A stretch of DNA of 64,000 bases from positions 124,001 to 188,000 of the forward strand of contig NZ_AP025308.1 of assembly GCF_036492635.1 (NCBI RefSeq), written 5' to 3'. Shown here one piece after another: positions 1 through 7,143 of the stretch. Numbering within the stretch: position 1 is the stretch's first letter; every line of letters begins with the position of its first letter. The notes under the pieces were generated by a model. It was given only the letters and a program-made list of their open reading frames with translations. It was not told where the DNA came from and ran no database searches. The DNA is from Aureibacter tunicatorum. GTDB taxonomy: Bacteria; Bacteroidota; Bacteroidia; Cytophagales; Cyclobacteriaceae. The position numbers and the translations under genes were made by a program.

Positions 1-2
1 TA

Positions 3-230
3 TCTTTGACTATAGACAAGTGGTTGTTCCCTAACATGCCATTTTTAGATCAAATGGGAATAGTGTTCATAACTCTTTCCGCCATTATGATTGGTGTTTC
101 TGTACTTGACAAAGGACATGAAAAAGGTATCAAAATCAACAGCGACTTATTCAAAACAACTCCAATCTTCAATATTAGCTCAATTATACTGATGGGCTTC
201 ATTGCGATGATTTACGCGTTGTTTTGGTAA
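3..230 (+). CDS. Sodium/sugar symporter (SSS family), C-terminal fragment
   Basis: Only the last 75 or so codons are present; the reading frame is open to the left edge, so the TTG at position 6 is an internal codon and not a start. The fragment has two hydrophobic membrane segments (around MGIVFITLSAIMIGVSV and ISSIILMGFIAMIYALFW) joined by a polar loop. The NMPFLDQMGIVF stretch resembles the C-terminal end of Na+/glucose-type SLC5 transporters from Bacteroidota. The likely role is sodium-driven uptake of a sugar or related solute across the inner membrane; the substrate cannot be read from this piece. A strong intrinsic terminator follows directly. The family call rests on remembered similarity of a short tail, so it is moderately sure. 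Confidence 0.6.
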   Translation, partial: SLTIDKWLFPNMPFLDQMGIVFITLSAIMIGVSVLDKGHEKGIKINSDLFKTTPIFNISSIILMGFIAMIYALFW

Positions 231-251
231 AAACAACTTTATAAATTAAAT

Positions 252-286
252 AAAAAAGCCGGCGAGTTAACTCGCCGGCTTTTTTA
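252..286 (+). terminator. Intrinsic terminator after the symporter gene
   Basis: A perfect inverted repeat, AAGCCGGCGAG / CTCGCCGGCTT around a TTAA centre, is flanked by an A-run on the left and a T-run on the right. It can therefore end transcripts from both sides: the symporter on the plus strand and the small zinc-ribbon gene on the minus strand. Confidence 0.9.
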
Positions 287-305
287 TTTTAAGTTTTTTT
301 AATGA

Positions 306-470
306 TTATCTTTGAATAGCATGAATCTCTTCAGAGCAGCAATTTGTGCATCTCTTAGCTGCGCTTAAGCTTACAAATTGATGCCCACAGTCCAAACATT
401 CATATTTTGAATTTGTCTTCGTAATCTTCGTAGGATTCGAATAACTCTCTTTTTTTTCTACAGTAGTCAT
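306..470 (-). CDS. Small zinc-ribbon protein (54 aa)
   Basis: A short minus-strand frame encodes 54 residues beginning MTTVEKKESY. It has a polar, lysine/threonine-rich N-terminus and then a four-cysteine zinc-ribbon pattern: CLDCGH (Cys25, Cys28) and CTNCC (Cys41, Cys44, Cys45). The spacing of two CxxC knuckles about 13 residues apart fits a rubredoxin-like or zinc-ribbon fold. No catalytic residues are seen and no partner is indicated by the neighbours. It is convergent with the upstream symporter and shares its bidirectional terminator. Function unknown; nucleic-acid or protein binding would be typical for such knuckles. The paired CxxC motifs make random occurrence unlikely. Confidence 0.7.
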   Translation of the reverse strand: MTTVEKKESYSNPTKITKTNSKYECLDCGHQFVSLSAAKRCTNCCSEEIHAIQR

Positions 471-833
471 ACCCAATGTCTTTGAATTTATATAAATTAT
501 ACTAAATCAAGTCTTTACCTAAAGTCACTAATTTATCAACGTTAATCTTAGCAAAAGCTTTTATTTTACTTCTATTAACATGAATTAGAAAGCATAATTA
601 TAAAGAAAATAAAATTCAAAAATAAATATTATGATATTATTTTTGAATTAATAATAATTTTAAATTCTTTAAATAAGCTTAATGTCAAAATAATATTTCA
701 TTAGAACACAATAGTGCCAAACAAGAATTGCATGTTAGTTTTCTAAAATAATCTAAATGAGCAAATCTTCGTTTTAGATTTGGTAGATTAGTGGAAATTG
801 ACAATCAATTCAAAACCCAAAACCATACCTACT
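471..833. other. AT-rich divergent intergenic region
   Basis: About 360 bp with no credible reading frame between the divergent zinc-ribbon and ptb genes. It is very A+T rich. The only element I can support is the -7 box listed separately at 775-782; promoters for the minus-strand gene presumably lie at the left end but no clear box was found. Confidence 0.5.
775..782 (+). promoter_or_regulatory. Candidate Bacteroidota -7 box for ptb-buk
   Basis: TAGATTTG matches the Bacteroidota TAnnTTTG consensus exactly. No TTTG -33 box is visible at the expected distance. A transcript starting a few bases downstream would give a leader of about 45 nt to the ATG at 834 but almost none to the in-frame TTG at 798, which favours the ATG. 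Confidence 0.4.
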
Positions 834-1730
834 ATGTTAAAAAAACTGGCCGACCTAAAACAGCTTTATAAATCAAATGGGACAATTAAACGTTTAGTCC
901 TATGCTCAGCAGCGGATGAACATTCTCTTTCAGCCGTCAAACTAGCCGTGGAAAATCAAATTATTCATCCAATATTAGTCGGAGATGAAATTAAAATCAA
1001 AAATATAGCCAATTCAATCGATTTCAATACAAAAAATATAGAGATCGTTGACCTAAAAGAAGAGCATCAAATTGTGGAACACTCTATTAAATTAATTAGA
1101 GATGGCAAAGCAGATATTTTGATGAAAGGTAAAATCACTACGGCCAAATTGCTCAAAGGAGTTCTTAACAAAGAATGGGGACTCAAAAAAAATAAAATCC
1201 TATCGCATTTCGCACTTTTCGAAATTCCAGCGTATCACAAATTACTGGCGCTTACAGACGCCGCAATGAACATATCTCCCAGCCTTCAAGATAAGATACA
1301 TATAATAAACAACACCGTAGAATTTCTGCGTAAGCTTGGAGTTGAAACACCTAAAGTTGCTGCTGTAGCAGCTGTAGAAATGGTGAATGAAAAAATGCAA
1401 GCTACTCTTGATGCCGCGCTCTTATCTATCATGTGTCGCAGAGGACAGATAGAAGATTGCATCATCGATGGGCCACTTGCCTTTGATAATGCGATTAGCC
1501 CTGAGAGCAAAGTCCACAAAGGCATTCTAAGCGAGGTAGCAGGCGATGCAGACATATTGTTAGCTCCTGAAATTGAATCAGGAAATGTTCTCTACAAATC
1601 ATTTGTCTTCTTTGCCAACGCACTTGTCGCCAGCGTTATTCTTGGAGCAACAGTACCCATTGTGCTTACATCAAGATCAGATTCAGAAGCTACAAAACTT
1701 TATAGTATCATACTTGCCGCATCAGTTTAG
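834..1730 (+). CDS. ptb: Phosphate butyryltransferase (Ptb)
   Basis: Encodes 298 residues of the phosphate acetyl/butyryltransferase family, which converts butyryl-CoA (or a branched-chain acyl-CoA) and phosphate to acyl-phosphate and CoA in the cytoplasm. Family features include KLVLCSAADEHSLSAV near the N-terminus, the DILMKGKITTAKLLKGVL segment in the middle and the C-terminal block DILLAPEIESGNVLYKSF followed by a glycine-rich, hydrophobic stretch ending with VPIVLTSRSDS. The frame extends upstream to a TTG at 798, but the ATG at 834 gives the usual family length and lies at a sensible distance from the -7 box. The butyrate kinase gene follows after 3 bp, so the two form the classic operon. 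Branched-chain acyl-CoA as the physiological substrate is also possible. Confidence 0.93.
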   Translation: MLKKLADLKQLYKSNGTIKRLVLCSAADEHSLSAVKLAVENQIIHPILVGDEIKIKNIANSIDFNTKNIEIVDLKEEHQIVEHSIKLIRDGKADILMKGKITTAKLLKGVLNKEWGLKKNKILSHFALFEIPAYHKLLALTDAAMNISPSLQDKIHIINNTVEFLRKLGVETPKVAAVAAVEMVNEKMQATLDAALLSIMCRRGQIEDCIIDGPLAFDNAISPESKVHKGILSEVAGDADILLAPEIESGNVLYKSFVFFANALVASVILGATVPIVLTSRSDSEATKLYSIILAASV

Positions 1731-1733
1731 TCT

Positions 1734-2804
1734 ATGAAAAAAATAAAAATTCTAGTCATCAATCCTGGCTCCACCTCTACGAAAGTGGCCGTCTTCGAAA
1801 ATAGAGTTTCACTCATTGAAAAATCAATAAATCACAGTTCTCAAGAACTTTCTAAATTCGCTTCGCTCAACGAACAATATGATTTTAGAAAAATGATTAT
1901 ACTTCAATGGCTAAACGAAAGCAATATTGATGTAAATCAACTTGATTATATCATCAGCAGAGGAGGGCTTATTCAGCCTGTTACCTCAGGAATCTATCAA
2001 ATCAATAAAAAAATGATTGAAGATCTGAAGTCCAGCACCTTAAAACACGCTAGCAATTTAGGAGCATTGATTGCTCATGATATCGCTCTTCAAATCGGGC
2101 AAAAAGCATATATAGCTGACCCAGTAGTAGTTGATGAGATGGAAGATATCGCACGTATTTCCGGACATCCAAATTATGAGCGTAAATCAATATTTCACGC
2201 GCTCAATCACAAAGCCATTGCAAGAAGGCATGCAGAAATGATGGATACAGAATACAACAAACTAAGATTGATTGTAGCCCATCTTGGCGGTGGAATATCA
2301 ATTGGCGCTCATAAATACGGAAGAGTTATAGACGTAAATCAAGCATTGGATGGTGAAGGCCCGTTTAGTCCAGAGAGATCAGGGTCATTACCTGTTGGCG
2401 ACATCATAAGGGATGCCTTTTCCAATAAATATACTCAAAATGATATGCTCTCCAATGTCGTGGGCAATGGAGGAATGAAAGCTTATCTAGGAACTAATGA
2501 TGGAAAAGAAGTTGCCAACAGAATTACAGAAGGCGACAATCATGCGTTGGAAATCATTAAAGCGATGGCCTATCAAGTGTCAAAGTTAATTGGCGAGATG
2601 GCAACAGTCCTTAAAGGAAAAGTGGATGCGATTCTTCTAACGGGAGGAATGGCTAGAGATGAAGTAATTACCAATGAAATTATCGCTAGAACGAATTTCA
2701 TAGCACCGGTTCATATGTATCCTGGTGAAGATGAAATGCTGGCCTTAGCAGAAAACATCTTTCTAATGCATAATGGAAAACTGGGTGTCAAAGAGTACAT
2801 TTGA
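1734..2804 (+). CDS. buk: Butyrate kinase (Buk)
   Basis: Encodes 356 residues, the normal length for butyrate kinase of the ASKHA acetokinase superfamily, which turns acyl-phosphate and ADP into the free acid and ATP. Visible motifs are the phosphate-1 loop NPGSTSTKVAVF near residue 10, GHPNYERKSIFHALNHKA (substrate region), the HLGGGISIGAH adenosine/phosphate-2 loop near residue 185 and LLTGGMARDE near residue 300. The ATG is 3 bp after the ptb stop, so translation is probably coupled. With Ptb it forms the substrate-level phosphorylation route from butyryl- or isobutyryl/isovaleryl-CoA. In Bacteroidota this pair also serves branched-chain ketoacid oxidation, so the substrate is left open. 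Confidence 0.95.
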   Translation: MKKIKILVINPGSTSTKVAVFENRVSLIEKSINHSSQELSKFASLNEQYDFRKMIILQWLNESNIDVNQLDYIISRGGLIQPVTSGIYQINKKMIEDLKSSTLKHASNLGALIAHDIALQIGQKAYIADPVVVDEMEDIARISGHPNYERKSIFHALNHKAIARRHAEMMDTEYNKLRLIVAHLGGGISIGAHKYGRVIDVNQALDGEGPFSPERSGSLPVGDIIRDAFSNKYTQNDMLSNVVGNGGMKAYLGTNDGKEVANRITEGDNHALEIIKAMAYQVSKLIGEMATVLKGKVDAILLTGGMARDEVITNEIIARTNFIAPVHMYPGEDEMLALAENIFLMHNGKLGVKEYI

Positions 2805-2907
2805 TAACAATAAGGCATTGAAAGGCTGATAAAAAAATAAAATATTCTCTCATACGAAAATACTTTTTTTTAGTAATTTGTTTATTGTAAGCACAAGCTC
2901 TAACAAT

Positions 2908-3243
2908 ATGACCGGAAATTATACTTTGGATAGTTTTAAGCCACACTTTTTCAAAGAACAAGTAGTCACGCTTATAAATTATCTAATTTTCAATTCAAAA
3001 GAAATACGTCCATTTTTAAAAAAATGCACTGGTGAAGATGAACAGCAAAACTTTTTTGTTATCATCAGAAAAGGTGAAAACCTTGACCAAGCTTTGACAA
3101 TTATTGAAAATATGGGACTTGAAGGTTCAAAATGTCAAACAGAAGGCGACCCTGCCATAGAAATAAAAAGCATCTCGCCAGACAACATTGAACTTATGAA
3201 AGATGCTTATGAAATTGAAGACATAAATAGTTTGCTAAAATAG
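2908..3243 (+). CDS. Small uncharacterised protein (111 aa)
   Basis: I do not recognise this protein. It is cytoplasmic by appearance (no signal peptide or membrane segment) and acidic, beginning MTGNYTLDSFKPHFFKEQ. The frame runs back to a TTG at 2878, but the ATG at 2908 is the better start because the upstream residues are low-complexity Ser/Asn. The body alternates predicted helices and strands: FFVIIRKGENLDQALTIIENMG reads as a strand followed by a helix. It stands alone 100 bp after buk and ends just before a strong terminator, so it could be the last gene of the ptb-buk transcript or its own unit. Confidence 0.6.
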   Translation: MTGNYTLDSFKPHFFKEQVVTLINYLIFNSKEIRPFLKKCTGEDEQQNFFVIIRKGENLDQALTIIENMGLEGSKCQTEGDPAIEIKSISPDNIELMKDAYEIEDINSLLK

Positions 3244-3306
3244 GCACAGCATTTGCATTAATTTTAGTGTAGGTTTTGTCTAATTCAATTTCGTTATCTT
3301 TTTGTT

Positions 3307-3341
3307 AATCTGCTCGCTTCATGTGAGCAGATTTTTTATTT
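3307..3341 (+). terminator. Intrinsic terminator after the 111-aa protein gene
   Basis: AATCTGCTC / GAGCAGATT with a 9-nt loop, followed by a run of Ts. It ends the plus-strand transcript, and its T-tract overlaps the last codons of the convergent fetB gene. Confidence 0.85.
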
Positions 3342-4139
3342 TTTGATTTTCAAAAAGACTTTATTGGTTTTCAAGTTACCTAGCCCGTCAAAAACAAACC
3401 ACCTTACCAAAACCACGCTTAATATCAAATTTAAGCTACTACCAATAAAAATAGCCAGCATAATCATAATTTGGTATTTTATAGCTTCAGCTGGCGGACT
3501 ACCTCCTAAAATTTGACCAGTCATCATACCCGGCAAAGCAATAAGCCCCATTACCGACATCGTAGCGATTGTTGGGTTTAGTGCTTTAATAAAAGCATTC
3601 GAAATAAAAGGTCTCAAAGCTAATTTTTGAGTATTGGTATTTCCTAAAATAAAATAATAAAGATCTGATTTATCTCTCAAATTGGTCAAATATTCATTTA
3701 AACCTATGACATTATTATTGAGAGAATTACCTAATATCATACCCGTGATCGGAATAAAATATCTAGCGTCAAATATAAATTCCAACTTTATCACCCAGCC
3801 TAAAAAAAACGCATCCACAATCATAACTGAAGTTATACCTGCTACTAGCATGGGAATAATAAAAGTCTTCCATTGAAGATCCACTCGACGTATCGCTGTC
3901 ATTACTCCGACGAAAATCATAATCAATACCCAAAGCAAATTTATCCAAGGATTATTCCTCTCGAAAACCCACTCCAGATAAACTGCTACCAAGCCCAGCT
4001 GAGCCATCATTCGAAATACACTGATTAATAACGGCTTAATGATACCTACTTTATAATATGCCAAAAAAGATATTGGAATAAAAAGCATAAGCAAACTAAC
4101 CATTAACTCTTGCCAGCCTATATCATTTATTTGATTCAT
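3336..4139 (-). CDS. fetB: FetB-type metal export permease (UPF0014)
   Basis: A 267-residue polytopic inner-membrane protein of the FetB/YbbM family (UPF0014), which together with an ATPase exports iron in E. coli. About seven hydrophobic segments are visible. The family block YFIPITGMILGNSLNNNVIGLNEY sits near residues 125-150 and the ALPGMMTGQILGGSPPAEAIKYQI block near 200-225. Both are hallmark regions of this permease family. Its start codon overlaps the stop of the upstream ATPase gene by 4 bp, which indicates a two-gene operon with coupled translation. Iron or another metal as the substrate follows from the family and is not visible in the sequence itself. Confidence 0.88.
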   Translation of the reverse strand: MNQINDIGWQELMVSLLMLFIPISFLAYYKVGIIKPLLISVFRMMAQLGLVAVYLEWVFERNNPWINLLWVLIMIFVGVMTAIRRVDLQWKTFIIPMLVAGITSVMIVDAFFLGWVIKLEFIFDARYFIPITGMILGNSLNNNVIGLNEYLTNLRDKSDLYYFILGNTNTQKLALRPFISNAFIKALNPTIATMSVMGLIALPGMMTGQILGGSPPAEAIKYQIMIMLAIFIGSSLNLILSVVLVRWFVFDGLGNLKTNKVFLKIKK

Positions 4140-4729
4140 AGTTCTATAAGTCTATCCATTTTTGATTGCCAAGTAGAATTATGAGAAGCTGAAACCATCG
4201 TAACCTCATCTAACTTTAATACTTCATCAAGCAATAGATGAATAGCATCTTCGTCTAGTGAAGAAGTAGGTTCATCCATAATCAAAATCTTCTTATTCAT
4301 TGACAAGCAAGCAGCTATAATCATTCTTTGTTTTTGACCACCGCTAAGTTTTACAAAACTATAATCCATAATAGTATCATCTAAACCTAACTGTAAAGCC
4401 TTCTTGACAACTTCATTTTTCCGATCATATATTTTAAGCATTCGCAATAGTCCATTGCCATCCTCAACAGGCAAGTTAATGTTTTGTGGAACCCAAGCTA
4501 TACGTTCCCTGATAGGATTAATATTTTGTCTTTCCAATCTCATTCCATCGATTAAAACTGAGCCACTGTCTAGGCTAACAAAACCTTGTATTAGTTTCAA
4601 TAGTGTAGACTTGCCTCTTCCTGAAGCCGCTTTCAAACAAATTTTTTCATTTTTTTTCACAAATAAATTAAAATTTGAAAAAATCGTTTTACTCTCAAAT
4701 TTCAATGAAATGTCTTGACATTGAATCAT
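4136..4729 (-). CDS. fetA: FetA-type ABC transporter ATPase
   Basis: A compact 197-residue ABC ATPase, short but normal for FetA/YbbL. Residues 34-42 form the Walker A loop AASGRGKST, where the first glycine of the usual GxSGxGKST is replaced by alanine. The Q-loop lies in WVPQNINLP, the signature is LSGGQKQRM near residue 128, Walker B is ILIMDEPTSSLD near 148, and the switch histidine is in SASHNS near 182. All other catalytic elements are present, so the alanine may be tolerated, but it is unusual. It overlaps fetB by 4 bp and should energise that permease for metal efflux at the inner membrane. Confidence 0.88.
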   Translation of the reverse strand: MIQCQDISLKFESKTIFSNFNLFVKKNEKICLKAASGRGKSTLLKLIQGFVSLDSGSVLIDGMRLERQNINPIRERIAWVPQNINLPVEDGNGLLRMLKIYDRKNEVVKKALQLGLDDTIMDYSFVKLSGGQKQRMIIAACLSMNKKILIMDEPTSSLDEDAIHLLLDEVLKLDEVTMVSASHNSTWQSKMDRLIEL

Positions 4730-4984
4730 ATTACAAAATATTTAATTACAGTATTAAAAAAATAAAGTATAAGTTGAAATCAAAAATTTATATTTACTAC
4801 ATGTATATTTAAAAATTAATTTGCTTAAGTAGTTTAAATTTCTGATTTTGGATTAAATCTACTCAGAAACTATGACAATGAATTGTAAACATATCAGAAG
4901 ATCATTTTATGTCTATCAAAAGATAGTGCATCATGATACTGCTATGTTTATGTAATCTATTAATAAATATTAATAACTATATAC

Positions 4985-5017
4985 AAAGCTCGGCAGTAAA
5001 TGTCGAGCTTTTTTTAT
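4985..5017 (+). terminator. Terminator-like hairpin in the leader of the MFS gene
   Basis: AAAGCTCG / CGAGCTTT with an 11-nt loop and an immediate run of seven Ts, about 22 bp before the MFS start codon at 5039. No plus-strand gene lies upstream within 1.6 kb, so it either ends a short untranslated RNA made from 4730-4984 or acts as an attenuator for the transporter. Confidence 0.6.
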
Positions 5018-5038
5018 GTCATCCTAAATTATACTATT

Positions 5039-6319
5039 ATGATTGATTTTACTCTTACGAAATTCAAAAATTCTTATTTGAATGCCTACAAGGGTCTTTC
5101 AAAAGAAATTTGGTGGCTGGCATTTATAACGCTTATCAATAGAGCGGGAACAATGGTCATGCCTTTTTTAACTTTGTATCTGCAAGACAGTTTGAATTTT
5201 TCAATATCCCAAGTTGGGACAATTCTTACTTGTTTTGGCATAGGTTCATTTGTTGGGTCATGGATTGGAGGAAAATTGACTGATAAAATCGGTTATTACA
5301 AAGTGATGCTATCTAGCCTTATTATGAGTGGTGTATCATTCCTATTCTTGCAAGCAATGGATACATTTTTAAGCTTCTGCTTAGGGATATTCATAACGAC
5401 TGTTTTCGCTGATGCTTTCAGGCCTGCAATATTTGTAGCTATAAACTCACTGAGCAAACCTGAAAATGTAACTAGATCAGTGACTCTAATTCGATTAGCG
5501 ATTAACCTAGGATTTGCGGTAGGCCCTTTTGTTGGAGGCTTGATTATTACCTCTATAGGTTATTACGCATTATTTTGGATAGATGGAGTTACATGTGTTT
5601 CAGCTGGATTTCTACTTTACATGGTATTAAAACCTAAAGCATCATTGTCAAATCTTAATTTGAATAGTGCTTCAGGGTTATCAAAAATTGAAACAGAGGA
5701 AAAAGCAACTAACTATCAAAAAATTGATTTTGGAATCTTTCTCTTGATAGTTTTATTTACAGGTATTGCTTTTATGCAACTGTTTTCCATAATTCCACTC
5801 TATCATAAAGACGTATATAATCTAAGCGAGTGGCAAATAGGCATGATCATATCACTCAATGGCTTACTAATATTTGCCTTCGAAATGCCATTAGTACACT
5901 TATTGGAAGAAAAGAAGTTCTCTAAATTGTCAATAACTATTGCTAGCCTATTTCTAATTTTGATAAGCTTTGCAATTCTTAACTTTGAGAAAAATATAGC
6001 CATCATATTAGTCTCTATGACATTATTAACATTTGGTGAAATGCTCGCTTTTCCTTCTACTAATAAGTTAGCTTTGGATATGGCAGACAAAAACCATAAA
6101 GGTCAATATATGGCATTATACTCTATGTCATTTTCTCTAGCTCATATAATTAGCGGAAAAATGGGGAGTTATATAGTCGAAATGTTTGGATTTACTACCA
6201 ATTGGAATCTCATGGTTTTAATATTAACTATAGCCATTCTATTATCCTTATTTTTAAAACTTAAAATTAGCAAGCGGAGTAAAGCTATAAAAGAGCTTAA
6301 GGTCTCATTATCTACTTAA
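5039..6319 (+). CDS. MFS transporter (12-TM drug/solute exporter-like)
   Basis: A 426-residue major facilitator superfamily protein. It shows roughly twelve hydrophobic segments and the MFS loop 2-3 motif GSWIGGKLTDKIGYYKVM near residue 80, a clear match to motif A (GxLaDrxGrr). The frame extends upstream to an ATG at 5000, but that region coincides with a terminator-like hairpin, and the ATG at 5039 gives the typical cytoplasmic N-terminus (MIDFTLTKFKNSYLNAYKG). The long loop after the sixth segment is polar, as usual. Substrate cannot be predicted; multidrug-type exporters are the nearest general group. The gene ends 2 bp from the stop of the convergent SRAP gene. Confidence 0.88.
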   Translation: MIDFTLTKFKNSYLNAYKGLSKEIWWLAFITLINRAGTMVMPFLTLYLQDSLNFSISQVGTILTCFGIGSFVGSWIGGKLTDKIGYYKVMLSSLIMSGVSFLFLQAMDTFLSFCLGIFITTVFADAFRPAIFVAINSLSKPENVTRSVTLIRLAINLGFAVGPFVGGLIITSIGYYALFWIDGVTCVSAGFLLYMVLKPKASLSNLNLNSASGLSKIETEEKATNYQKIDFGIFLLIVLFTGIAFMQLFSIIPLYHKDVYNLSEWQIGMIISLNGLLIFAFEMPLVHLLEEKKFSKLSITIASLFLILISFAILNFEKNIAIILVSMTLLTFGEMLAFPSTNKLALDMADKNHKGQYMALYSMSFSLAHIISGKMGSYIVEMFGFTTNWNLMVLILTIAILLSLFLKLKISKRSKAIKELKVSLST

Positions 6320-6321
6320 AA

Positions 6322-7050
6322 TTAAAAGAGATCTAACTGAGGATTATCAAGTTCAGGATAATTGTAATTTTGATGTGCTTTATCAATATTTCGATTGTTC
6401 TTTGGTTTGTTAATAAAACTCGACACGGTATACGCTTTTAAGTTATGTTGAAATGGAACCAGAAATGGTTCTATTTCTTTTTTTACATCAAAATTTGACA
6501 GCCATTCGTTTGATCGATCCTCTGGTATGATCAGAGGCATTCTTTTTTTTGTATTATGAATAGTCTCCATTTGAGAATTTGCTGGTGTAGTTATAATAGA
6601 AAATGTTTGCACTTCATTCCCCACTTGATCTAGCCAACTATCCCAAACTCCTCCTAGTGTTAAAAACTCTGACGTTTCATTTTGAATATAATATGGGTAC
6701 TTTTTACCGAAAGAAGAATTCCATTCGTAAAACCCATTAATAAGTACCAAACACCTATTCCTACTTACAACCTGAAAAGATTTTTTCTCTTGCAATGTCT
6801 CGCATCTAGCATTTAATGTTTTGTTAGCCATATTATTTTCATTCCCATACTCTGAAAACCAATGAGGAATCAACCCCCATTTCATCATCTTAATTTGATT
6901 TGGTTCACTAGTAGAAATTACAGGAATCCATGGGTGATCAAACCCAGATACAAAATGATATTTAGAGAAAAGACTTGGTTTATTTAAACTCCTTGAAAAC
7001 TTCTTTTCAACTTTATCAATCGTAGAATATATAGCTACATTAAAACACAT
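6322..7050 (-). CDS. yedK: SOS response-associated peptidase (SRAP; YedK/HMCES)
   Basis: A 242-residue SRAP-domain protein that forms a covalent thiazolidine crosslink with abasic sites in single-stranded DNA, shielding them during replication. The nucleophilic Cys2 is present after the initiator Met (MCFNVAIYS). Other family motifs are MMKWGLIPHWF, the NARCET block near residue 82, the CLVLINGFYEW block with the conserved glutamate near 108, and the histidine motif HNTKKRMPLII near 163. Length is typical. It is a single gene, convergent with the MFS gene, and its upstream region carries the terminator of the giant protease gene. The catalytic set looks complete. Confidence 0.93.
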   Translation of the reverse strand: MCFNVAIYSTIDKVEKKFSRSLNKPSLFSKYHFVSGFDHPWIPVISTSEPNQIKMMKWGLIPHWFSEYGNENNMANKTLNARCETLQEKKSFQVVSRNRCLVLINGFYEWNSSFGKKYPYYIQNETSEFLTLGGVWDSWLDQVGNEVQTFSIITTPANSQMETIHNTKKRMPLIIPEDRSNEWLSNFDVKKEIEPFLVPFQHNLKAYTVSSFINKPKNNRNIDKAHQNYNYPELDNPQLDLF

Positions 7051-7084
7051 ACATTGATGAAATATAAAAGTTAATATTTTCCAA

Positions 7085-7121
7085 TAATAAAAAAAGCTGC
7101 TTGATAATCAAGCAGCTTTTC
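7085..7121 (-). terminator. Intrinsic terminator after the giant protease gene
   Basis: AAAAGCTGCTTGA / TCAAGCAGCTTTT with a 3-nt loop, followed on the minus strand by a T-run. It lies 23 bp past the stop codon of the 4008-residue gene. Confidence 0.88.
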
Positions 7122-7143
7122 AATCATATATTCAAACCCCTAT

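Noticed and set aside
798-833. TTG start of ptb, giving 12 more residues
   Set aside because: It would fall about 15 bp from the -7 box, and the ATG at 834 gives the family's usual start.
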